DNA of 47,907 nt from an uncultured Collinsella sp. (GCA_900549245.1 URNQ01000001.1:1-47907); one strand, 5' to 3'. Counted from the first letter of the stretch, positions 1-9,649 are shown. The notes: a model not told the origin generated them from the sequence alone. Numbers and translations are program-made.

Positions 1-590
1 TTCGGCGGATTGGCCGTTGGCTAAGGGTGGTGCTTGGGGCGACGTGCAAAAAACGGAGTTTTCAGCAGCCAAAGATTGATGCATAAGGCCATAGCCGGCT
101 TTCGCTACCTTTGTTGATGCTTTTGCACGACAATTGGGCCTTGGCGATGCCCGTATATGGCTGGTTTCTCGCCGCATGCTATCCAGATGGGACGAGTCAT
201 GAGGACTATCTACCTTTTGAAAGACTTTTGACACCAAAATCTTATCCCGCGATACTGAATACTCGCAAAAATGCACGCTCCGGAGGGTACTACCCTGGTA
301 CGGTTTGAAATCCATGCACCATTTTATGCAATTAATTAACGCATTTATGCAAAATGGCTTACGTGCGTACATCTCGGGGTAGATGTTTGCCTCGGCGCTG
401 CGTAAGTCATCCTGTCTATTGTGTCTTTTACAGGCGGTTGCGGTCCCGTTTGGGATCGCGGCCGTTTTGTTGTGGGTCAAATATGAACGTTATGTTAACG
501 ACTCGGTGGACGGTGGCGTTTTTCGGTGAGCGGCGTATCCTTCCAACGGTTTATCTAGTGTGTCAGTTGAAAGGAAGAGGGCGCTCGTCA
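1..590. other. Noncoding region upstream of larA
   Basis: No convincing gene is seen here. The open frames lack a ribosome site and resemble no family I know, and base composition is more AT-rich than the genes that follow. A dyad CCATTTT (319-325) / AAAATGG (351-357) encloses two ATGCA-type words and could be a regulator site for larA. The larA ribosome site, AAGGAAGAGG, lies at 571-580. Confidence 0.5.
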
Positions 591-1868
591 TTGTTTGAAT
601 GTGAACTGCCGTTTGACCACAAGACGTTGCATCTGGAGCTCGAGGATAAGAACTTTGCAGGTGTGATGGAAGGTCATCAAAACGAGTTTAAGACCACGAA
701 ATCGCAGGAGGAGCTGGTGGAGGAGTCACTTGCCAACCCTTACGGCTCGCCTTCGCTCGAGGAGCTCTGTGCTGGCAAGAAGGATATCGTCATCATTAGC
801 TCCGATCATACGCGTCCCGTTCCCTCGCGTGTGACGATGCCTATTCTGCTGCATCACATCCATTCCGCTGCGCCCGAGGCTCGCGTGCGTATTTTGGTTG
901 CTACGGGTATGCACCGTCCGTCGACACACGAGGAACTCGTCAACAAGTATGGCGAGGAGATCGTTGCCAACGAGGAAATCGTTATGCACGTCGCGACTGA
1001 CGACAGCATGATGAAAAAGATCGGTACCCTGCCTTCTGGTGGCGAGTGCATCATCAACAAGATTGCCGCCGATTGCGATCTGCTGCTTGCAGAGGGCTTC
1101 ATTGAGCCGCACTTCTTTGCCGGTTTCTCTGGCAGCCGCAAGTCCGTGCTGCCCGGTATCGCCAGCTACAAGACCATCATGTACAACCACAACGGTCAGT
1201 TTGTGAACGATTCCCATTCGCGTGCCGGCAACCTGTGCCACAACCACGTGAGCGAGGATATGTTCGCCGCCGCCGAGATGGCCCACCTCGCCTTTGTGCT
1301 TAACGTGGTGCTCAACGGCAAGCACGAGGTCATCGGTTCTTTTGCCGGTGACATCCACAAGGCGCACGAGGCTGGCTGCGAGTTCGTGAAGAGCCTTGCC
1401 GGCGTTGAGCCCGTTGAGTGCGAGATTGCCATCACCACCAACGGCGGTTACCCGCTCGACCAGAACATCTATCAGGCCGTGAAGGGCATGTGCGCTGCCG
1501 AGGCCACGCTTCCCGAGGGCGGCGTGATCATTGATGTCGCCGGTTGTGCCGACGGTCACGGCGGCGAGGGCTTCTATCACAACATCGCCGACAACGACCC
1601 GGCGGAGTTTGAGCGCGCCTGCATCGACCGTCCTAAGGACGAGACCCTGCCCGATCAGTGGACGAGCCAGATCTTTGCCCGCATCCTGGCGCATCACCCT
1701 GTGATCATGGTCACCGACCTGTGCGATCACCAGATGATCAAGGATATGCACATGACGCCGGTCAACACCCTCGAGGAGGCGCTCAAGCTCGCCTTTGAGA
1801 TGAAGGGTGCCGATGCCAAGGTGGCCGTCATTCCCGATGGCCTGGGCGTTGTCGTCGCGCAGCACTAG
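591..1868 (+). CDS. larA: Nickel-dependent lactate racemase LarA
   Basis: Interconverts D- and L-lactate (or a related 2-hydroxyacid) in the cytoplasm using the covalently bound nickel-pincer nucleotide. The frame is open upstream, but a TTG start at 591, ten bases after AAGGAAGAGG, gives 425 residues, the family length. With this start the residues known from Lactobacillus plantarum LarA fall at exactly the same numbers: Asp72 and Arg75 in SSDHTRP, His108 in ATGMHRP, His174 in PHFFAGF, Lys184 (the cofactor-linking lysine) and His200. This both supports the start and indicates an active enzyme. It is followed after 49 bp by a MIP channel, probably as one operon. The cofactor genes larB and larC lie on the opposite strand just beyond. 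Some LarA homologues act on other 2-hydroxyacids, so substrate is inferred. Confidence 0.93.
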   Translation: MFECELPFDHKTLHLELEDKNFAGVMEGHQNEFKTTKSQEELVEESLANPYGSPSLEELCAGKKDIVIISSDHTRPVPSRVTMPILLHHIHSAAPEARVRILVATGMHRPSTHEELVNKYGEEIVANEEIVMHVATDDSMMKKIGTLPSGGECIINKIAADCDLLLAEGFIEPHFFAGFSGSRKSVLPGIASYKTIMYNHNGQFVNDSHSRAGNLCHNHVSEDMFAAAEMAHLAFVLNVVLNGKHEVIGSFAGDIHKAHEAGCEFVKSLAGVEPVECEIAITTNGGYPLDQNIYQAVKGMCAAEATLPEGGVIIDVAGCADGHGGEGFYHNIADNDPAEFERACIDRPKDETLPDQWTSQIFARILAHHPVIMVTDLCDHQMIKDMHMTPVNTLEEALKLAFEMKGADAKVAVIPDGLGVVVAQH

Positions 1869-1917
1869 TGCGCGGCCTAAACGAATCGTTTGTAACCGAC
1901 AAGAAAGATAAGGTTTT

Positions 1918-2649
1918 ATGCTTACCAAACTCCTCTGTGAATTCGGCGCAACGGCCCTCATGATCATCTTTGGCGTGGGCGTGCACTGCGATACCGTGCT
2001 CAAGGGCACCAAGTATCAGGGCTCCGGCCACATGTTTGCCATCACCACCTGGTCTTTTGGCATCTCGGTCTGCCTGTTTGTCTTTGGCGGCGCCGTGTGC
2101 ATGAACCCCGCCATGGTGCTTGCCCAGTGCATCGTAGGCCTGGTGCCGTGGAGCAGCTGCATTCCCTTCATGATTGCCGATATGCTCGGCGGCTTTGCGG
2201 GCGCCGTGATCGCGTGGTTGATGTATGCCGATGAGTTCAAGGCTTCCGATGGCGTCGTCGACCCCATTGCCCAGCGCAACATCTTCTCGACCAACCCCAC
2301 CACCGAGGGTACGAACTACGCCCGTAACTTCTTCTGCGAGGCTATCTGCACCTTTGTGTTCATCAGCGCCATCCTCGCTGCCGCTAACCGCGCCGGCGAG
2401 AACGTTCTGATGCTCGCCATCTGCGTCGGCCTGATCGTTTGGGCCGTTGGCATGGGCATGGGCGGCATCACCGGCTTCGCCATGAACCAGGCTCGTGACC
2501 TTGGTCCTCGCATGGCCTATCAGGTGCTGCCGATCAAGAACAAGGCTGACAACAACTGGAAGTACGGCCTGCTTGTTCCTGGCATCGCTCCGTTTGTCGG
2601 TGCCATCGTGGCTGCGTTGTTTGTGCATGGTTTCTTGGGCATGTTCTAG
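1918..2649 (+). CDS. larD: MIP/aquaglyceroporin-family channel, LarD-like
   Basis: A 243-residue integral membrane protein of the major intrinsic protein family, which forms channels for small neutral solutes. In Lactobacillus the equivalent gene beside larA (larD) encodes a lactic acid channel, and position after larA suggests the same job here. Six hydrophobic segments are visible. The first pore motif is normal (MNPAMV, near residue 61-66), but the second, usually NPARD, reads NQARDLGPR near residue 191, so the second NPA proline is replaced by glutamine. The conserved Arg of the selectivity filter is retained. The start ATG follows an AAGAAAGATAAGG purine-rich stretch. The lactate role rests on gene context. 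Confidence 0.85.
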   Translation: MLTKLLCEFGATALMIIFGVGVHCDTVLKGTKYQGSGHMFAITTWSFGISVCLFVFGGAVCMNPAMVLAQCIVGLVPWSSCIPFMIADMLGGFAGAVIAWLMYADEFKASDGVVDPIAQRNIFSTNPTTEGTNYARNFFCEAICTFVFISAILAAANRAGENVLMLAICVGLIVWAVGMGMGGITGFAMNQARDLGPRMAYQVLPIKNKADNNWKYGLLVPGIAPFVGAIVAALFVHGFLGMF

Positions 2650-2670
2650 TCCAAGGCTACATAGTTGTCC

Positions 2671-2795
2671 GCCGTCCGCATGGGGTAACTTCCCAGCGCG
2701 TCCTCGGACATGAAAGAACCCCCGCTGCGCACTTCGTGCGGCGGGGGTTCTTTCGTCCTGCGGAATGCGCTGGGAAGTTACCCCATGCGGACGGC
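2671..2795. repeat. Nested palindrome / bidirectional terminator
   Basis: A perfect 29-bp inverted repeat (2671-2699 with 2767-2795) encloses a second perfect 13-bp stem, AAAGAACCCCCGC (2713-2725) with GCGGGGGTTCTTT (2741-2753), whose tip is CGCAC-TTC-GTGCG. It lies between the convergent larD and tetR genes, so the inner stem may end transcription from both sides. The long outer arms exceed what a terminator needs. The remaining bases to 2955 are G-rich with repeated TTGGGATG words and no supported gene. Confidence 0.8.
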
Positions 2796-2955
2796 TGCGG
2801 GGTCTTTGCTGCGCTCGAGCAAGCAACCCAACATATGAATCTGAATTTGGATGGGAGGGGCTTGTTGCTGATAGGGGCGCTGGGCTGTTGTTGGCACTTT
2901 GGGATGCGTGGCGCCTTGGGGTGGGGCGGTGCTTTGGGATGAGAGGCTTACTTAC

Positions 2956-3495
2956 TTAGTTGAAGAGGGGCCTTATGGCTGACAAGTAGTCTTTGGCTAC
3001 GTCGGCTTTATCTGCTTGGAAGTTGTGCCAGGCCCACCATTGGACCATTCCTACGAAGCTTGAGGCTATGTGGTGTAGTAGGAAGCTTCGGTCCATGGTG
3101 GCGGCGGGGCCGTTTGGGTCGGTGGGGACGGTTTCGGCTGCTCGTGACATGATGGTCTTGCGTAAGCAGTCGGCGAAGACGCGTGAACCGGCGCCAGCTA
3201 CGAGGGCTCGTACGCCCTGGCGGCGCTCCCAGAGGTTGTTGAGGATATGCTCGACTTGTACGAGCGGATCATCGAGCGGTGTGCCATCGTCGTCGAGGGC
3301 GTGGGTGCAGATGTCGCTCACGAGCTCGGACAGTAGGTCGTCTTTGCTCTTAAAGAGACCGTAGAATGTCGCGCGGCCTACGTGAGCGCGTGCGATGATG
3401 TTGCCGACGGTGATCTTGCCGTAGTCTTCTTCGCGCAGGAGCTCGGAAAACGCCGCGACGATGGCGGCGCGGCTTTTTGCCTTGCGGGCATCCAT
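2956..3495 (-). CDS. TetR/AcrR-family regulator of the lar operon
   Basis: A 179-residue one-component repressor-type protein. The N-terminal helix-turn-helix (about residues 8-55) has the family pattern: ITVGNIIARAHVGRATFYGLF, shortened here to its core words ITVGNII and RATFYGLF, then a helical ligand-binding region with no recognised ligand. The ATG at 3495 starts two bases after the larC stop, so it is the last gene of larB-larC-tetR. The frame stays open further upstream, but that stretch is the shadow of larC. A perfect dyad just upstream of larB is a likely operator, suggesting autoregulation. The effector (lactate, nickel or other) cannot be told from sequence. Confidence 0.85.
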   Translation of the reverse strand: MDARKAKSRAAIVAAFSELLREEDYGKITVGNIIARAHVGRATFYGLFKSKDDLLSELVSDICTHALDDDGTPLDDPLVQVEHILNNLWERRQGVRALVAGAGSRVFADCLRKTIMSRAAETVPTDPNGPAATMDRSFLLHHIASSFVGMVQWWAWHNFQADKADVAKDYLSAIRPLFN

Positions 3496-3497
3496 GG

Positions 3498-4415
3498 CTA
3501 TGCATCCACGTGAACGAGCAGGCAGCGGAGCGTGCCGGAGCAGCCCTCGTAAGGGCGCTTGCCGGCGCCGTAGCCGACGGCCTCGATGCAGTAACGGACC
3601 GGAAGGTGCTCGGACGTGCGTAGCGCGGCGACGATGGCGGCACCCGTGGGCGTCACGAGCTCGCCGGCGACCGGTGCCGGCGTGAGGGCGATATTGCCTG
3701 CCTGGCACAGGTTGACGACGGCGGGGACGGGAATGGGCATGAGACCGTGGGCACAGCGGATGGTACCGTGACCCTCAGAGAGCGACTCGACCACGATGTC
3801 CTCAATACCCAGGTCATCGAGGCAGATGGCGACAGAGCAGACGTCGACGATGGAGTCGACGGCGCCCACCTCGTGGAACATGACGGTCTCGGGCGTTTTG
3901 CCGTGGGCCTTGGCCTCGGCGGCGGCGAGCGCGGTAAAGATGGCGAGCGCGCGACGCTTGGCGCCATCGCTTAGCTGCGAGCCATCGATGATGGCGGTGA
4001 CGTCCGCCAAAGAACGGTGGTGATGGTGGTGGGCGTGATGGTGACCCTCGTGGCCATGACCGTGGGCCTCATGGTCATGCTCGTGGCAGTGCTCGTGTTC
4101 ATGCTCGCCATGATCATGATGGTGGTGCTCATGCTCGTGCGTGTGCTCGGCAGGCGCTTCGTTGCCGTAGAGCCAGGCCATGTCGTGGTCGTGGTTCTCG
4201 AGCTCCTCTGCCAGCTGAACGTCAAAGTCGCAGGCGTCGATGCCATGCTTGTTTGCGCGTGTAACGGCAATCTCAAAGCCGTCGACCGGCAGCGTGGCGA
4301 GCTGCTCGCGCAGATGCTTCTCGCTGGCGCCCAGGTCGAGCAGGGCCGCGACGGTCATATCGCCGCTGATGCCCGAGGTGCCGTCGATGATAAGCGTGTG
4401 GTGATGGTTGGACAT
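3498..4415 (-). CDS. larC: Nickel-pincer cofactor protein LarC, LarC1 part only, with His-rich insert
   Basis: LarC inserts nickel into the thiolated pincer nucleotide of LarA in a CTP-dependent reaction. The N-terminus (IIDGTSGISGDM, residues 9-20) and the core (FHEVGAVDSIVD; PIPVPAVVNL; GELVTPTGAAI) match the family. Residues 91-133 form a histidine-rich insert, 25 His in 43 residues, well suited to holding nickel. The protein stops at residue 305 soon after EAVGYGAG. Full-length LarC proteins continue with a LarC2 domain of about 130 residues, either directly or by ribosomal frameshift as in L. plantarum. Here the tetR gene begins two bases after the stop, and no LarC2-like sequence is seen in any frame. 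It lies ten bases downstream of larB. Confidence 0.88.
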   Translation of the reverse strand: MSNHHHTLIIDGTSGISGDMTVAALLDLGASEKHLREQLATLPVDGFEIAVTRANKHGIDACDFDVQLAEELENHDHDMAWLYGNEAPAEHTHEHEHHHHDHGEHEHEHCHEHDHEAHGHGHEGHHHAHHHHHRSLADVTAIIDGSQLSDGAKRRALAIFTALAAAEAKAHGKTPETVMFHEVGAVDSIVDVCSVAICLDDLGIEDIVVESLSEGHGTIRCAHGLMPIPVPAVVNLCQAGNIALTPAPVAGELVTPTGAAIVAALRTSEHLPVRYCIEAVGYGAGKRPYEGCSGTLRCLLVHVDA

Positions 4416-4425
4416 GAAATGCTCC

Positions 4426-5208
4426 TTAGCGGGCGCAGGACGTGCCGGCGCTCAGATGATTGATAAGACTTGCCTGGTAGGCGGCACCAAAGCCGTTATC
4501 GATATTGACGACCGAAACGCCGCTGGCGCAGGAGTTGAGCATGGCGAGCAGCGCGGCAACGCCGCCAAAGTTCGCGCCATAGCCCACGCTGGTGGGGACG
4601 GCGATGACCGGACAGCTCACAAGGCCTCCGATGACGCTCGCCAGGGCGCCTTCCATGCCGGCGATGGCGATGACCACCTGCGCCTGGGCAAGTTCCTCAG
4701 CATGAGCGAGCAGGCGGTGCAGGCCGGCGACACCCACGTCGTAGAGGCGATCGACCTCGTTGCCGTAGAACTCGGCCGTCAACGCGGCTTCCTCGGCAAC
4801 GGGCAGGTCGCTCGTGCCGGCGCAGGCGACGACGATGCGTCCGTTGCCGTTGGGGGAGGGCTTGCCACCCACCAGGGCGAGCTGGGCGTCCGGGACATAT
4901 CCCAGGTCGATGCCGTTGCCGAGGAGCTCCGAGGTGCAGGCTGCCTTTTCGTCGTCCAGGCGCGTGACCAGGATGCGCTCCTGGCCGGCATCGAGTAATG
5001 CTTTGATAATGGCGGCAATTTGCTCGGCGGTTTTACCGGCACCGTAGACAACTTCGCCGGCTCCCTGGCGCACCCCGCGCGAAAGGTCGAGCTGCGCAAA
5101 GCCCAAATCGGCGGTCGGAGCCGTCTGGATGCGCGTGAGGGCGTCGGCAGGGGTGACTGCTCCGCCGGCAACATCGCTCAGCAATTGCTCAAGATCTCGC
5201 TTATCCAT
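4426..5208 (-). CDS. larB: Nickel-pincer cofactor synthase LarB
   Basis: LarB carboxylates and hydrolyses nicotinic acid adenine dinucleotide to make pyridinium-3,5-biscarboxylic acid mononucleotide, the first step of the nickel-pincer cofactor. The 260-residue protein carries the family's AIR-carboxylase-like core: GEVVYGAGKT (51-60), ACAGTSDLPVAEEAA (about 128-142), AGMEGALASVIGG and PTSVGYGANFGG. Cys227 in LNSCASG corresponds, as I recall, to the catalytic Cys221 of L. plantarum LarB. The ATG at 5208 is preferred over an upstream in-frame start because GAAGGGA lies just before it. It is the first gene of larB-larC-tetR. The sulfur-transfer enzyme LarE, also needed, is absent from this window. 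Confidence 0.92.
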   Translation of the reverse strand: MDKRDLEQLLSDVAGGAVTPADALTRIQTAPTADLGFAQLDLSRGVRQGAGEVVYGAGKTAEQIAAIIKALLDAGQERILVTRLDDEKAACTSELLGNGIDLGYVPDAQLALVGGKPSPNGNGRIVVACAGTSDLPVAEEAALTAEFYGNEVDRLYDVGVAGLHRLLAHAEELAQAQVVIAIAGMEGALASVIGGLVSCPVIAVPTSVGYGANFGGVAALLAMLNSCASGVSVVNIDNGFGAAYQASLINHLSAGTSCAR

Positions 5209-5252
5209 ATATGTTCCCTTCGACGGCGCAAAGTCTAGCACTCAAAGGGTAT

Positions 5253-5286
5253 GTTTCCGAACACTAGGACAAAATTGTTCGGAAAC
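5253..5286. promoter_or_regulatory. Candidate TetR operator upstream of larB
   Basis: A perfect 11-bp dyad, GTTTCCGAACA (5253-5263) and TGTTCGGAAAC (5276-5286), is separated by 12 bp. On the - strand TGTCCTA occurs twice around it. It lies 45 bp upstream of the larB start, in the expected promoter region of an operon ending in a tetR gene, so repressor binding is the natural reading. No similar dyad was seen upstream of larA. Confidence 0.65.
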
Positions 5287-5322
5287 TATAGGACAGACTG
5301 AATCAATTGTTAGACGGATTGG

Positions 5323-5958
5323 CTAGTCGCGCAGGATGATGTCCATGGCGAGCATCAGATTGCGCTCGTCGATGGCAAACGGGGCGGCCTCGCGCGTCTT
5401 GGGCTTGGCACAAAACGCGATGCCCGTGCCCGCGGCCTGAATCATGGGGATGTCGTTGGCACCGTCGCCGATCGCGACGGTGTGGGCCATATCGACGCCG
5501 CACTCAACTGCCCAGTCCAGCAGCTGGATGAGCTTGGACTCCTTGGTCACAATGTCGGCAGCCAACTTACCGGTGAGCTTGCCGTCCACGACCTCCAGAC
5601 GATTGGCCAGGCAGAAGTCGATACCCGCGGCGGCTGCGATCCTGTCAGCGACCTCGTGGAAGCCGCCGCTTACCACGCCGACCTTCCAGCCCTTGCTGTG
5701 TGCCGAGCGCACAAGCTCCAGCGCGCCGGGGGTAAATGTCACGCGCTCAAAAGTGCGCTCGAACGCGCTCTCATCCAAGCCGGCAAGCAGCCCCACGCGC
5801 TCCTCGAGCGCTTGCTTAAAGTCCAGCTCGCCGCGCATGGCGCGTTCGGTGATCTGCGCCACCTGCTCGCCCACGCCTGCCTCCTCGCCCAACAGATCGA
5901 TGACCTCCTGGTTGATGAGCGTGGAGTCGATATCCATAACAATGAGGCGTGCAGTCAT
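5323..5958 (-). CDS. serB: Phosphoserine phosphatase SerB
   Basis: Final step of serine synthesis: removes phosphate from O-phospho-L-serine. This is a 211-residue HAD-superfamily enzyme. Motif I is MDIDSTL with nucleophile Asp9 and acid Asp11, motif II is GVVSGGF, and motifs III-IV are the Lys in KESKL and GDGANDIPM. The cap region between motifs I and II has the SerB helices. Bacterial SerB often carries an N-terminal ACT-like extension; this one is the short form. The ATG at 5958, after GGAAAGG, is preferred over an in-frame start 15 codons upstream that would overlap the intergenic region. It is divergent from aspS and shows no operon partner. Confidence 0.9.
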   Translation of the reverse strand: MTARLIVMDIDSTLINQEVIDLLGEEAGVGEQVAQITERAMRGELDFKQALEERVGLLAGLDESAFERTFERVTFTPGALELVRSAHSKGWKVGVVSGGFHEVADRIAAAAGIDFCLANRLEVVDGKLTGKLAADIVTKESKLIQLLDWAVECGVDMAHTVAIGDGANDIPMIQAAGTGIAFCAKPKTREAAPFAIDERNLMLAMDIILRD

Positions 5959-6152
5959 GACGGGCCTTTCCAAGTGCTGTTTTATTGGGGCATATTGTCG
6001 CACGTGACGAGCGCGGGCGGGTGCCGCGGTGCGTCAATTGTTTCGTCTCCGTCAAGTCTTTGGGCAGGAGCTACTTTTCCGCGGCACATCGACACAGGTG
6101 CGATAAGATAGAACGCCATGTCTGGCTGCGCGGTTTACGCAGGCTGGGCAAA

Positions 6153-6192
6153 TCTGTACGACGCCGCCCGGAACGACACGGGGCGGCACAGA
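6153..6192 (+). promoter_or_regulatory. Leader hairpin just upstream of aspS
   Basis: TCTGT-GCCGCCC pairs with GGGCGGC-ACAGA (6153-6157 and 6163-6169 with 6181-6192), with a five-base bulge on the left arm. It ends six bases before the AAAGGAGG ribosome site of aspS, so it could modulate translation or attenuate transcription. It lacks a recognisable T-box bulge sequence. Confidence 0.4.
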
Positions 6193-6214
6193 TCCATAAA
6201 GGAGGATCACTGGT

Positions 6215-8002
<1,788 letters not shown>

Positions 8003-8020
8003 GCGAGCGGCTATATATTG

Positions 8021-8063
8021 CCCGCAACGAGGGAAGGACGCGTGCCTTCCCTCGTTTTTTTGT
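8021..8063 (+). terminator. Rho-independent terminator of aspS
   Basis: A perfect 12-bp stem, AACGAGGGAAGG (8026-8037) with CCTTCCCTCGTT (8045-8056), is followed by a run of T. Short outer arms CCCGC/GCGGG extend it. Confidence 0.9.
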
Positions 8064-8132
8064 GCGGGCGTTGCGAGGGCATAGGTTGACCGGACGTGGC
8101 GGAAAGTGCGTCCCGGAATCTGCGTCCAGAAC

Positions 8133-8300
8133 GGGTCGCGCTTTCCCAAAGGGGGCCCTCTGGGAAAGCGCGACCCAGAATTCGGCAAAATAATGGGACA
8201 CAGTTTCCGGTTGAGCTGTCTAACGGAAACTGTGCCCCAGAATGAGCGCTCAAAACGGGACAGGCTTTCCGCAACAACTGTCTGGCGGAAAGCCCGACCC
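8133..8300. repeat. Three tandem hairpins of one family
   Basis: Three hairpins lie side by side in the gap between aspS and the convergent lacI gene. The first is a perfect 16-bp stem (8133-8148 / 8161-8176). The second is 15 bp with one mismatch (8195-8209 / 8224-8238). The third is 15 bp with two mismatches (8257-8271 / 8286-8300). Each left arm starts GGGWC and ends TTTCC, and each right arm ends in a C run followed by AGAA or AGTT, so they look like diverged copies of one unit. None has a T tract. Confidence 0.75.
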
Positions 8301-8306
8301 AGTTTC

Positions 8307-9323
8307 CTACAGCGAGTCTCTCTGAACGAGCTGCATGTGCATGACGGTGGTGGTTGGCTCGGCACCCTTGATCATGTCGAGCGCAATGTTGGCGGCCATG
8401 TGGCCTTCTTCGCGCAGGGGCTGACGGACGGTCGTGAGCGCGGGGACGCAGCGCGCCGCAATCTCGTGATCGTCGAAGCCGACGACAGAAACGTCCGCCG
8501 GAACGGATAGGCCTGCCTCGTTGAGTGCGGTGATGACGCCAGCCGCGATACGGTCCGATCCGCAGAGCACGCCATCGAAAGCAATCTTACGCGCGAGGAT
8601 CTGGCGCATGGCCTGATAGCCGTCTCCGCTGTTCCAGCCGGTATAGATAACGTTTGCGTCTGGGAGGCCTTCGCCCAAGACGGCGCGGTAGCCGCGCAGG
8701 CGGTCGACAACAGCGGGGTTGTCTTGCGGTCCCAACACGGCGACGATATCTTTGCGCCCGCGCTCTTTCATAGCGAGCGCTGCAAAGCGTCCGCCCTCTT
8801 CGTCGTCAGAGTAGACTGTCGAGAACACGTCGCGATAGGGGTGGCCCTCGAGCTGGCCGCACAACACGGTGGGTACGCCCAGCTCGCGCAGCACCTCGAG
8901 CAGCTCGCTGCCCTTGTAGGGGGAGACGTCGATCACGGCGTCGAACGAGCGGCGCTCAAAGTGCTCGCGTGCGCGGTTGCGCTCATGCGTAGAAGACGCC
9001 TGCAAGATAACGGGCAGATAGGACGACTCCGACAGTTCCTCGGTAATGCCGCTCAAAAACTCGCTATAGGTGGGGTCGCTGAAGAGCTCACTCAGGGGCT
9101 CGGTCACGAGCACGGCGATGATTTCCGTGCGCCCGACAGCGAGCGCTCGGCCACGAGCGTTGGGGACAAAATTGACTTTCTTGGCCGCCGCACGGACGCG
9201 CTTTTTGGTTTCCTCGCTAATGCGGGGCGAATCGTTGAGGGCGCGCGATGCCGTGGAGCGCGACACGCCGGCAGCTGCGGCAACCTCGGCAAGCGTAGGT
9301 GCGGTGCGAACTGGTTGGGTCAT
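8307..9323 (-). CDS. LacI-family regulator of the adjacent beta-galactosidase operon
   Basis: A 338-residue LacI/GalR-type repressor. The N-terminal helix-turn-helix (TLAEVAAAAGVSRSTASRAL, residues 10-29) and hinge helix (residues 47-62) precede a periplasmic-binding-like sugar domain with the usual SDRIAAGVI and VVGFDDHEIA elements. It is divergent from lacZ/ebgA. The shared intergenic region holds three copies of the palindrome CAACCGGTTG, a typical LacI-family operator, so regulation of the beta-galactosidase operon by a galactoside-type signal is likely. The start ATG follows CAGGAGACGCC. Confidence 0.93.
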   Translation of the reverse strand: MTQPVRTAPTLAEVAAAAGVSRSTASRALNDSPRISEETKKRVRAAAKKVNFVPNARGRALAVGRTEIIAVLVTEPLSELFSDPTYSEFLSGITEELSESSYLPVILQASSTHERNRAREHFERRSFDAVIDVSPYKGSELLEVLRELGVPTVLCGQLEGHPYRDVFSTVYSDDEEGGRFAALAMKERGRKDIVAVLGPQDNPAVVDRLRGYRAVLGEGLPDANVIYTGWNSGDGYQAMRQILARKIAFDGVLCGSDRIAAGVITALNEAGLSVPADVSVVGFDDHEIAARCVPALTTVRQPLREEGHMAANIALDMIKGAEPTTTVMHMQLVQRDSL

Positions 9324-9564
9324 GGCGTCTCCTGGAAAATGCGGTCGATGTTGTCACTGATACGGGCTGGTGCGGATACAGCTTACTATAGTGCACCTGA
9401 ACAGCGTTCATGATATCCGGTGACAGGTGTCGTTTTGCAACCAAGCCGCAATCGAATACGTCTCGTGTGGGTGAGATATCAGCGGGCGTGGCGGTTGCCT
9501 ACGAGCTTAAGAACGATGTTTTGCGCTGAGTTTCGATACTCAGGGTGACATAAGTGTCGCAGCT

Positions 9565-9580
9565 GTACAACCGGTTGCAC
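9565..9580. promoter_or_regulatory. LacI-type operator O1
   Basis: Palindromic core CAACCGGTTG (9568-9577) with near-symmetric flanks GTA/CAC. First of three copies upstream of lacZ. Confidence 0.8.
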
Positions 9581-9609
9581 CGTTAATCCGACCAAATCGA
9601 CCGTTCAGC

Positions 9610-9625
9610 GGACAACCGGTTGCAC
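9610..9625. promoter_or_regulatory. LacI-type operator O2
   Basis: Second CAACCGGTTG core (9613-9622), 45 bp from O1. Its right half contains the TTGCAC that serves as the probable -35 box, so binding would block polymerase. Confidence 0.85.
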
Positions 9626-9649
9626 AATTTTTTGCATCGCCCGTAAGAT
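9620..9649 (+). promoter_or_regulatory. Probable lacZ promoter
   Basis: A -35 box TTGCAC (9620-9625), an 18-bp spacer and a -10 box TAAGAT (9644-9649) place the transcription start near 9656. Both ends of the promoter overlap operators O2 and O3. Confidence 0.6.

Noticed and set aside
111..308. 65-residue open frame before larA
   Set aside because: No ribosome site, no recognisable domain, and composition like noncoding DNA.
3498..3510. Programmed frameshift extending LarC
   Set aside because: Frames after the stop encode tetR or no LarC2-like sequence, so a frameshift would not produce the missing domain.
6118..6214. T-box riboswitch before aspS
   Set aside because: A hairpin is present but the conserved T-box bulge sequence and specifier layout are not seen.
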